From Roseomonas sp. (GTDB lineage: Bacteria > Pseudomonadota > Alphaproteobacteria > Acetobacterales > Acetobacteraceae): 64,000 nucleotides of DNA. Numbering within the stretch: the first letter of the stretch is position 1; each line of letters begins with the position of its first letter. The stretch spans positions 1 to 64,000 of the forward strand of contig JADCEV010000041.1 in assembly GCA_020249865.1 (NCBI GenBank), written 5' to 3'. The notes beneath the pieces were generated by a model. It searched no databases, had not been told where the DNA came from, and saw nothing but the letters and a program-made list of their open reading frames with translations. Shown here piece after piece: positions 1-7,896 of this stretch. Position numbers and translations under genes: made by a program.

Positions 1-45
1 GGCAAAGCCGATCCAGCTTGGGTGGGAACGCGCGCGGAAATCCAT
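1..45 (-). CDS. 5' end of next gene (probably FAD-binding flavoprotein subunit of the SDH/FRD-like complex), truncated by window edge
   Basis: ATG at 45..43 overlaps the TGA of the upstream membrane-subunit ORF (ATGA); open frame MDFRARSHPSWIGFA to the window edge; product inferred from operon context only. Confidence 0.45.
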   Translation of the reverse strand, partial: MDFRARSHPSWIGFA

Positions 46-407
46 CAGGCGTAAAGCCCGAAGGCAGCACGGATACCAAAAGCCGCTGTCAGGAGGCCAA
101 GCCCAAGCCAGCAGAAATCCAATCCCCGCCCGCGCCAACCAAGCGTCTCGCCCGCGATGTTGCGGAGCCCAATCGCACCATGCAGCCCAGCCGCCAGCGC
201 AAAGATCACATAAAAGATCAGCCAGGCTTCGGAGCCCTGAGTGCGCGCCAAAATCTCCCGCGCGGAAAGCCCGCCGCGCACGGCGGTGATGATGGTGATC
301 AGATGCACCAGCACCGCAAGCGCCAGGATCATGGCGGTGATGCGCTGCACCACCCAAAGATGCGCCTGACCACGTGCGTCCCTATCAGCCATGGCGTTTG
401 CCGCCAA
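45..407 (-). CDS. Succinate dehydrogenase/fumarate reductase-like cytochrome b membrane subunit
   Basis: 120 aa, hydrophobic helices, HLWVVQRITAMILALAVLVHL and GLHGAIGLRNI typical of SdhC/FrdC-like anchors; adjacent to FeS subunit. Confidence 0.7.
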   Translation of the reverse strand: MAANAMADRDARGQAHLWVVQRITAMILALAVLVHLITIITAVRGGLSAREILARTQGSEAWLIFYVIFALAAGLHGAIGLRNIAGETLGWRGRGLDFCWLGLGLLTAAFGIRAAFGLYA

Positions 408-1122
408 ACAGGCTCTCCCAGAACAAAGTGCGCTTCAGCCCGGCAATGGCGCCTGATGGGTCAATCTGCTTCGGGCAGCGTTCCGTGCAGGAACGGGTGG
501 AATGGCAGGAATGGCAACCCGCATCGCCCGCCACCGCATCCAGCCTTTCGCCGCGTGCGCCATCCCGCGCATCATTCACCAAGGTCCAGGCGCGGTTGAG
601 TGCCGCCGGCCCCAGATAATCGCCATTCCAGGCGACAATATCGCATGAAGCGTAGCAGACGGCGCAGCCGATGCATTCAATGCCGGCATCGGCTTCGCGC
701 CTGGCCTTGCTGCCGGGGGCGACCACGGCAAATTCATCCGGCACGGCGCCATCCGCCGCGTCCTTTGGTTGAAAAAACCCTTGCGCGCGCTGCCATTTGT
801 CGAAGAAGGGCGCCAGATCAGCCGCCAGGTCGCGGATCACCGGCAGATTGGCCAAGGGGCGCAGTTCCAAAGCGCCATCGGCGCCCACCACTTTCCGCAC
901 ATGCGTCCGACAGGTCCAGCGCGCACGGCCATTCACTGTCATGGCACAAGACCCGCACATGCCAACGCGGCAGGCGAAGCGATAGGCCAGGCTCGGGTCC
1001 AATTCGCGCTGGATATGCGTGACGACATCCAGCACGGTCTGATTGTCGCGCGCCGGCACATCGTAGCGCGCAAAACCGCCCGCATCCTCGCCACGCCAGA
1101 CGCTGACCTTCAGCTGTTCCAT
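385..1122 (-). CDS. Succinate dehydrogenase/fumarate reductase iron-sulfur subunit
   Basis: 2Fe-2S motif CRVGMCGSCAMTVNGRARWTC, 4Fe-4S motif CIGCAVCYASC, CHSCHSTRSCTERCP; start taken at MEQLKVSV, not the long ORF start at 1770. Confidence 0.85.
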   Translation of the reverse strand: MEQLKVSVWRGEDAGGFARYDVPARDNQTVLDVVTHIQRELDPSLAYRFACRVGMCGSCAMTVNGRARWTCRTHVRKVVGADGALELRPLANLPVIRDLAADLAPFFDKWQRAQGFFQPKDAADGAVPDEFAVVAPGSKARREADAGIECIGCAVCYASCDIVAWNGDYLGPAALNRAWTLVNDARDGARGERLDAVAGDAGCHSCHSTRSCTERCPKQIDPSGAIAGLKRTLFWESLFGGKRHG

Positions 1123-1194
1123 GAACGCCAGAGTAAGGCCACTGGACAGCCTGTCCAGCCCATGGCCTGCTGCATGTAACAGGAGGAAGCAGGC

Positions 1195-2823
1195 ATGGAA
1201 CAACGCGGGGCGGATATTCTGGTGGCGGCGCTGAAGCGCGCTGGCGTCAGCCGCATTTTCACGCTTTCGGGCAATCACATCATGACAATCTTCGATGCCT
1301 TGCTCGGCAGCGGGATTGAGCTTGTGCATACCCGCCAGGAAGCCGCCGCGGTGCATATGGCCGATGCTTGGGCAAGGCTGACGGGCGAGGTTGGTGTGGC
1401 GATGGTGACGGGCGGCCAGGGCCATACCAATGCCATCGCTGCCATGCCGACTGCCATGGCGGGTGAGGTGCCGGTGGTATTGCTCTCCGGCCATGCGCCC
1501 TTGCGCGAATTGGGCATGGGCAGTTTCCAGGAAATGCGCCAGGCAGATATCGCCGAGCCGCTGACAAAACTCTCCTTCACCGCATCCAGCACGGCGGGGA
1601 TTGGCGCCGATGTGGCCCGCGCCTTTCGTGTCGCGCGGTCTGGCCGCCCTGGCCCGGTGCATCTCAGCCTGCCGACCGATTTGATGGATGTGCGCATCGC
1701 GGCCCCCGCTTTGCCCGATGCGGCGGCCTTCGGCGCTGAGCCCATGCCGCTTGGCGCCGGCACAGCGCACGCCATTGCGGGGATGATTGCCGAAGCAGCG
1801 CGGCCCATCATCCTGGCGCCGCCCGCCCTATGCAGCCCGCGCGGCAAGCCGCTGCTCGCTGCGCTTGGTGCCGCCGCCGGCCTGCCTGTGATCCCGATGG
1901 AAAGCCCGCGCGGGCTGAATGATCCCTCGCTTGGCGCCTATGCCGGGGTGCTGGCGGAGGCGGATCTGGTTGTGCTGGGGGGCAAGGCGCTTGATTTCTC
2001 GCTCCGATTCGGACGCACGCCGGGGATTTCGGCGGAAGCGCGCTTCATCCAGATTGACCCTGATGCCGGTGTGATCGCGCGTGGCGCGAAGGCCTTGCCG
2101 GGGCGCATTGCATTGGCAGCGGTGGCAAGTGCTGCGGAGGCAGCCGAGGCACTGACCCGCGCCATGAAACCCCATGCCAATCAGGCATGGGCGGAGCGGC
2201 TTGCAGCAGCCATTGCGTTCCGCCCACCCGGCTGGGCGGCCTTGGCGGGCGCGACCGGTGGCCCGATCCATCCCGCCACATTGTTCCAGGCGGCCAAGCC
2301 CTTTTTGGAGCAAAGCGCGGAGTCTGTCCTGATCAGCGATGGCGGGGAAATCGGCCAATGGGCGCAGGCGATCCTTGCCGCGCCAACGCGCATCATCAAT
2401 GGCCTGGCCGGCGCTATCGGGCCTTCCATCCCCTTCGCCATGGCCGCGCGCGCGGCCAAGCCTGATGCGCGCATTCTGGCGATCATGGGCGATGGCACTT
2501 TCGGCTTTCACATGGCGGAATTCGATACCGCCTGCCGCCACCAGCTGCCCTTCGTTGCCGTCGTTGGCAATGATTCCCGCTGGAATGCCGAATATGAAAT
2601 CCAGAAGCGCGATTACGGCGCCAACCGCACCCATGGCTGCGAATTGGCCCCCGGCACGCGTTATGATCTGGTGGCGGTGGCGCTGGGTGGGCACGGCGAA
2701 TACGTCACGCGCGCCGAAGATATCGCGCCTGCACTGGAACGCGCCTTTGCCTCCGGCAAGCCCGCTTGCGTGAATGTGGTGATTGAAGGCCAGCCCGCGC
2801 CCAATATCAGGATGGGTGGCTAA
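1195..2823 (+). CDS. Thiamine pyrophosphate-binding protein, acetolactate synthase-like
   Basis: 542 aa; TPP enzyme N-term ADILVAALKRAGVSRIFTLSGNHIM, GDGTFGFHMAEFDTA TPP motif; SD GGAGGAAG upstream. Confidence 0.88.
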   Translation: MEQRGADILVAALKRAGVSRIFTLSGNHIMTIFDALLGSGIELVHTRQEAAAVHMADAWARLTGEVGVAMVTGGQGHTNAIAAMPTAMAGEVPVVLLSGHAPLRELGMGSFQEMRQADIAEPLTKLSFTASSTAGIGADVARAFRVARSGRPGPVHLSLPTDLMDVRIAAPALPDAAAFGAEPMPLGAGTAHAIAGMIAEAARPIILAPPALCSPRGKPLLAALGAAAGLPVIPMESPRGLNDPSLGAYAGVLAEADLVVLGGKALDFSLRFGRTPGISAEARFIQIDPDAGVIARGAKALPGRIALAAVASAAEAAEALTRAMKPHANQAWAERLAAAIAFRPPGWAALAGATGGPIHPATLFQAAKPFLEQSAESVLISDGGEIGQWAQAILAAPTRIINGLAGAIGPSIPFAMAARAAKPDARILAIMGDGTFGFHMAEFDTACRHQLPFVAVVGNDSRWNAEYEIQKRDYGANRTHGCELAPGTRYDLVAVALGGHGEYVTRAEDIAPALERAFASGKPACVNVVIEGQPAPNIRMGG

Positions 2824-2897
2824 CCCGCGCTGCCGTCATCCCTTGTTTGATCGAATATTTCGGGGGGCAGCAACTGCATCCACTTGGGTGAGGCCCC

Positions 2898-3539
2898 TCA
2901 ACCCCGCCCATACCCCGCGAAATGCTTGGCCGCTTCGGCCAATTGCGCATCCGTCAACAAGACGGGCTTCAGCCCCGCCGCCAATAGATCGAGGTATTGG
3001 CCGGCAAGATTCTCAACCTCCAAGGCCAAGGCATGCGCTGCACCCAGCGTCGCCCCCACCGCCACCACACCATGATTGGCAAGCAGTGCCGCCCGCCGTC
3101 CGGCTAAGGCACGCAGCGCATTTTCCGCCAGCGCCTGCGTGCCTGCGGTGGCGTGATCCGCGCAGGCAATCGGCCCACCCGCCAGCAGCACCATGTAATG
3201 CAAGGGCGGGATGCCCTTCCGCGCACAGGAAAGTGCGGTCGCGCGCGGCGAATGGGTATGCACCACGGCCGCCACATCAGGCCGCGCGGCGTAAATCGTC
3301 GCATGCAGGCGCCATTCCGATGAAGGCCGATGTCGTGCGCGGCCCAGCGGGCTGCCATCCAAGCCGGTAGTCACCAGATCAGCCACCGTGGTCCGCGCAT
3401 AGGGCAGGCCAGCCGGCGTGATGATGAAACCCTTGGCATCACGCACCGATACATTGCCGGATTTGGAGGGCATCATGCCCGCCTGATCAAGCGCTTGCGC
3501 GACGCGCAGAACCTCCCGCTTCGCCTCGGCGCGGGTCAC
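2898..3539 (-). CDS. Class II aldolase/adducin family protein
   Basis: SGNVSVRDAKGFIITPAG, PSSEWRLHATIYAARPDVAAVVHTHSPRATALS motif; GTG start overlaps upstream TGA (GTGA). Confidence 0.88.
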   Translation of the reverse strand: MTRAEAKREVLRVAQALDQAGMMPSKSGNVSVRDAKGFIITPAGLPYARTTVADLVTTGLDGSPLGRARHRPSSEWRLHATIYAARPDVAAVVHTHSPRATALSCARKGIPPLHYMVLLAGGPIACADHATAGTQALAENALRALAGRRAALLANHGVVAVGATLGAAHALALEVENLAGQYLDLLAAGLKPVLLTDAQLAEAAKHFAGYGRG

Positions 3540-5071
3540 ATGGTTGCTCCCAGCATCCAGGGGGCGAATTCCTGCGCGCCGAAACCAAGCGCCTCGCTTT
3601 TGGTGGGCTCGCCGGAAGCCGTGCGCAGCATCAGATCGAAAATGCGCTGGCCGCATTCCTGCACGCTTTCACCGCCTGTCAGGATGGTGCCGCAATTGAT
3701 GTCCATGTCTTCCGACAGGCGATCATACATGGTGGTATTGGTAGCAAGCTTGATGGAAGGTGCCGGCTTCATGCCAAAAACGCTGCCGCGCCCCGTGGTG
3801 AAACACACCAGATTGGCGCCACCCGCCACCTGGCCGGTCGCCCCCACCGGGTCATAGCCAGGCGTATCCATGAAAACAAAACCCTTGGCGGTGACGGGTT
3901 CGGCATAGCGATAGACCTCCACCAGATTGGTGGTGCCGGCCTTGGCCATGGCGCCGAGTGATTTTTCCAGAATGGTCGTGAGGCCGCCCGCCTTATTGCC
4001 CGGCGATGGGTTGGCATTCATCTCGGCACCTTGGCGGGCGGTGTAATCCTCCCACCAATGCATCACATCCACGAGTTTTTGGCCGACCTCGCGCGAAACG
4101 GCGCGGCGTGTCAGCAAATGTTCCGCGCCATAGGTCTCCGGGCTTTCGGACAGGATCACCGTGCCACCATGGCGCACGAGCAGATCAGATGCAGCACCAA
4201 GTGCAGGATTGGCGGTGATGCCTGAATAGCCATCCGAACCGCCGCATTGAAGTGCGACGCAAAGTTCTGATGCGGGGACGGCTTCGCGCTTGGCGGTGTT
4301 GGATTCCGTCAGCACTTCCTTCACGAAATCAATGCCCTTCATCACGGTCGCGCGCGCGCCGCTATCCTGAATATCCATGCTGCGCAGCCGACCGGTCAGG
4401 CGCTGTTCTTCCAGCATGGGGCCAAGCTGATTGACTTCACAGCCCAAGCCAATCGCAATCACATGGGAAAAATTCGCATGCCGCGCGAAGCCCGCCAGGG
4501 TGCGGCGCAGCAGCCGCAGCGGTTCATCCATGGTCATGCCGCAGCCGGTTTTATGCGTCAGCGCCACCACGCCATCCACATTGCCCCAGGCGGCCAAAGG
4601 ATCCTCGCCGGTGATGGGGTTTTTCTCAAACTGGCGTGCAATCAATTCCGCGACATGGGCGGAACAATTCACCGATGTGATAATGCCGATGTAATTGCGG
4701 GTTGCGACACGGCCATCGGCACGGCGAATACCCATGAAGCTTGCCGGCACATCCACATAATCGGTAGGCTTCGCATCCTGGCCCCAGGCGTAATCGCGCG
4801 CGAAATCGCCCATTTCGCAATTATGCGTATGCACCCAGGCGCCAGGTTCAATCGTATCCGTGGCAAAGCCGATGATCTGGCCATAGCGCTTGATGGGCTC
4901 GCCCTTCGCATGCGGGCGGATCGCGATCTTATGACCAGGCGGGATGCGCCTTTCGCCGACGCTGATGCCAGGGGCGACTTCTGTGCCGGGCGTGAGTGGA
5001 ATGCGCGCAATCACCACGCCATCACCGGGATGCAAGCGAATGACAGGCGGCAGGGTGGTGGTGCTGGACAT
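3536..5071 (-). CDS. UxaA family hydrolase / altronate (galactarate) dehydratase-like
   Basis: N-terminal SAF-like segment plus NYIGIITSVNCSAHVAELIA, GLGCEVNQLGPM, ALQCGGSDGYSGITANPALG. Confidence 0.88.
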   Translation of the reverse strand: MSSTTTLPPVIRLHPGDGVVIARIPLTPGTEVAPGISVGERRIPPGHKIAIRPHAKGEPIKRYGQIIGFATDTIEPGAWVHTHNCEMGDFARDYAWGQDAKPTDYVDVPASFMGIRRADGRVATRNYIGIITSVNCSAHVAELIARQFEKNPITGEDPLAAWGNVDGVVALTHKTGCGMTMDEPLRLLRRTLAGFARHANFSHVIAIGLGCEVNQLGPMLEEQRLTGRLRSMDIQDSGARATVMKGIDFVKEVLTESNTAKREAVPASELCVALQCGGSDGYSGITANPALGAASDLLVRHGGTVILSESPETYGAEHLLTRRAVSREVGQKLVDVMHWWEDYTARQGAEMNANPSPGNKAGGLTTILEKSLGAMAKAGTTNLVEVYRYAEPVTAKGFVFMDTPGYDPVGATGQVAGGANLVCFTTGRGSVFGMKPAPSIKLATNTTMYDRLSEDMDINCGTILTGGESVQECGQRIFDLMLRTASGEPTKSEALGFGAQEFAPWMLGATM

Positions 5072-5177
5072 GGGCGATCCCCCTTTGGCGAATGTTACGC
5101 CCCTTCTACCCCCGAGCGCGCCCCCTGCGCCACCGCCGCCCTTGCGCAAGCCTGCGTGAGGGCGCAATTAAATACCT

Positions 5178-5272
5178 GAGACACCTGGGGGAGCCCTTTT
5201 GGGGCTGAGAGGCGGGCTTCACCCGCGACCCCTGGAACCTGACCCGGTTCGGACCGGCGTAGGGAAGGGTGC
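5178..5272 (+). promoter_or_regulatory. TPP riboswitch (THI element)
   Basis: Signature CTGAGA (5205-5210) and GAACCTGACCCGGTTCGGACCGGCGTAGGGAAG (5235-5267), matching THI-box consensus; on + strand upstream of the SBP gene. Confidence 0.94.
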
Positions 5273-5371
5273 ATCGCCTGCGCGCTTACGTTTTGCCCCT
5301 ATCCGGGGCTGGCGCAGCCCAGGCCAAAGCCCCCTTCCCACGTTGGCCGACAGGAAGCGAAGGAATTGGGG

Positions 5372-6949
5372 ATGTATCGTCGTTCACTTCTCGCCACCGC
5401 TTTGGCCGCACCTTTGGCGCGCCCTGCCCTGGCCCAGCCCAGCCGCGCGCGCACGCTGCGCTTCATGCCGCAGGCCGCACTCGCCAATCTGGACCCGATC
5501 TTCAGCCCCAGCACCATCATCACGACGCATGCCTATTGCGTGTTTGATACGCTCTATGGCGCCAATCGCGCGCTGCAACCGCGCCCGCAAATGGCGGAAG
5601 GCCATAGCGTGGAAGATGACGGCAAGCGCGTGAAAATCCGCCTGCGCGATGGCCTGCGCTGGCATGATGGTGAGCCCGTGCGCGCCGCCGATTGCGTGGC
5701 GAGCATCCGGCGCTGGGCGAGCCGCGATGGCTTTGGCCAAATCCTGATGCGCGCCACCGCCGAGCTTTCCGCCGCCGATGATCGCACCATCGAATTCCGC
5801 CTGCATCGGCGCTTTCCTGCGCTGTTTGATGCCTTGGCCAAACCCGGTGCGTCACCCTGCTTCATGATGCCGGAACGCATTGCGAATAATCCTGGCGATC
5901 GGTCGCTTGGGCTGGAACACATGATCGGCAGCGGGCCGTGGCGCTTTATTGCCAATGAATACGTGCAAGGTGCCCGCAGCCATTATGCGCGCAATGACGA
6001 TTACGTGCCGCGCGATGAACCGGCCGAAGCTGCCTCAGGCGGCAAGCGCGTGTATCTTGATCGGCTGGAGATGATCTGGATTCCGGATGGCGGCACGGCG
6101 GCGGCGGCACTCCGCACCGGGGAAATTGACTGGATCGAATACCCGCTGCCCGATCTGGTGCCGGTGCTGGAACGGGACCGGAATACGCAGACACAGATTT
6201 ATGACCCGAACGGGTTTTTGGGTTTTCTGCGCTTCAATCATCTGCATGCGCCTTTCAATGATGTGCGGGTGCGCCGCGCCATTCGTGATGTGATTGTGCA
6301 ATCGGATTTCATGTCGGCGGTGGCGCTGCCAGGTGACTGGCAGGAATGCCACGCCATGTTCCCCTGCGGCCTGCCAGGCGTGGTGGAATTCCCGCCCGCC
6401 GCGCGCGGTGAAGCAGCGATGGAGCGCGCCCGCGCCGCGCTGCGCGAAGCCGGCTATGCCGGGGAGCCGATCATCCACATCAACCCGAGCGATTTTCCTG
6501 CCGTGACGCAGCAGGGCCGCCTGACGGTAGAATTGATGCGCAGGCTTGGCGTGAATATGCAGCCGATTGAATCAGATTGGGCAAGCATTCTGGCGCGGCG
6601 CAATAACCGCAACCCGCCGGCGCAAGGCGGCTGGCATTTGCACAATACCAATGGCCCGGCGGCGACCATCGCCAATCCCGCCGTCAGCTTCGCCATTCGT
6701 ATGAATGGGCAAGCCGCCTGGCCCGGCTGGCCAACAGATGCGGATGCGGAAGCGCAGGTGGAAGCCTGGATCAATGCCGATGATCAGGCGGCGCAGGATG
6801 CGGCGATGCGGCGCTTGCAGGAAATTAGCTGGGAATCGCTGCCCTTCGCGCCGACAGGTTTATTCCGGCTACGCACAGCCTTCCGGCGCGACCTGACAGG
6901 CGTTTTGCAGGGGCCGAATCCCTTTCTATGGAATCTGCGGCGGGCGTGA
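5372..6949 (+). CDS. ABC transporter substrate-binding protein, family 5 (peptide/nickel/opine-type)
   Basis: Signal peptide MYRRSLLATALAAPLARPALAQ; FDTLYGANRALQPRPQMAEGHSVEDDGKRVKIRLRDGLRWHDGEPVRAADC; SD AAGGAA 6 nt before ATG 5372 (track used in-frame TTG 5366). Confidence 0.9.
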   Translation: MYRRSLLATALAAPLARPALAQPSRARTLRFMPQAALANLDPIFSPSTIITTHAYCVFDTLYGANRALQPRPQMAEGHSVEDDGKRVKIRLRDGLRWHDGEPVRAADCVASIRRWASRDGFGQILMRATAELSAADDRTIEFRLHRRFPALFDALAKPGASPCFMMPERIANNPGDRSLGLEHMIGSGPWRFIANEYVQGARSHYARNDDYVPRDEPAEAASGGKRVYLDRLEMIWIPDGGTAAAALRTGEIDWIEYPLPDLVPVLERDRNTQTQIYDPNGFLGFLRFNHLHAPFNDVRVRRAIRDVIVQSDFMSAVALPGDWQECHAMFPCGLPGVVEFPPAARGEAAMERARAALREAGYAGEPIIHINPSDFPAVTQQGRLTVELMRRLGVNMQPIESDWASILARRNNRNPPAQGGWHLHNTNGPAATIANPAVSFAIRMNGQAAWPGWPTDADAEAQVEAWINADDQAAQDAAMRRLQEISWESLPFAPTGLFRLRTAFRRDLTGVLQGPNPFLWNLRRA

Positions 6950-6955
6950 CCCGCT

Positions 6956-7801
6956 TCAGCAGCCGCCCGGCGCTTCTTCCAGCCGCACCAGCTTGGCGCG
7001 CACGGTGAAATCGCCGAAATCCATGATCATCTCATCCGCCACGCCATTTTCGAAATAGCGGAGCGAGACCTCATAGGATGGCGTGCGCGCCCCGCCGGCC
7101 TGTTCGGCATCGGGCTCAAAAAAGGCGATGCGCATGCGCGATGATCCAAGCGTGGAAAGGCTCGGCGCTTCGGGCATCGGCTGAGGCCCCTGCCAGGGTG
7201 AGACCACCGTTGTGGTCTGCTGGGCGCCATCGGCGGTGGTGCCGTCAAAGATCGGCGCGACCAGCAGGCGCTGGCCGGCACGCGCGGCATTCAGCGCGGC
7301 GATGGTATGCGCATTGGGCAAAAGCGTGCCGGGCGGGATGGGCAGTTCCTTCGCTTCCGGTTCGCTGTAGCGCGCGACACCGCTGCCATCGGCGCCAAGC
7401 TCCGCCTGACCGACGACGCGGCTGCTGACCGCGCCCTGCGTTACCTGCGTCAGGCTGAAGCGTAGGTTCCGGCCATCCATGGATTCCAGCGTGGCGTAAT
7501 CGGACCCAGTTTCAAGTTCCGTGCCTTCGCGGTTGCGCAGCGTCATGCTGAAGCGCTGACGCGTCGTCCAGCTTTCGCAGGCGTCAATCAATTCATAGAG
7601 CATGGCGCCAGAAACCTCGACAATCCCGGCATTCTCCCGCGCGCGATCCAGTGTGAGGTCGTAAATGCCGCGATGGGAGGCGAGTGCACTTGCCGTGAGT
7701 GGCGCAAGCGGCGCGGCAGCCGGCGCATCCTTGGCCCCCTGGGTGAAGCCAGGCGTGGCGGGCAGGATCAGCGCAAGGGCGAGAAGGGCAGGAAACCGCA
7801 T
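6956..7801 (-). CDS. EipB/DUF1849-like cell envelope integrity protein
   Basis: Signal peptide MRFPALLALALILPATPGFTQ; HRGIYDLTLDRARENAGIVEVSGAMLYELIDACESWTTRQRF. Confidence 0.8.
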   Translation of the reverse strand: MRFPALLALALILPATPGFTQGAKDAPAAAPLAPLTASALASHRGIYDLTLDRARENAGIVEVSGAMLYELIDACESWTTRQRFSMTLRNREGTELETGSDYATLESMDGRNLRFSLTQVTQGAVSSRVVGQAELGADGSGVARYSEPEAKELPIPPGTLLPNAHTIAALNAARAGQRLLVAPIFDGTTADGAQQTTTVVSPWQGPQPMPEAPSLSTLGSSRMRIAFFEPDAEQAGGARTPSYEVSLRYFENGVADEMIMDFGDFTVRAKLVRLEEAPGGC

Positions 7802-7842
7802 CGGATACTCCGGGCGGCAGGGGCCGCTGCCGTCTGATACAG

Positions 7843-7871
7843 CCGATTCCGCCGCGACGGAATCGGTTTTT
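7843..7871 (+). terminator. Hairpin with T-tail, + strand orientation
   Basis: Perfect 9-bp stem CCGATTCCG-CCGCGA-CGGAATCGG followed by TTTTT; lies between two minus-strand genes. Confidence 0.6.
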
Positions 7872-7896
7872 CGTAACAAAATTTGGCGGCGGGGGA

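Noticed and set aside
385-1770. 461-aa minus-strand ORF extending through the 5' part of the TPP enzyme gene
   Set aside because: Only the C-terminal 245 aa (from 1122) has the FeS-protein signature; the rest is antisense to a clear TPP enzyme and is an open shadow frame of GC-rich DNA.
3536-5177. TPP riboswitch controlling the UxaA/aldolase genes
   Set aside because: The THI element is on the + strand while those genes are on the - strand and transcribed away from it.
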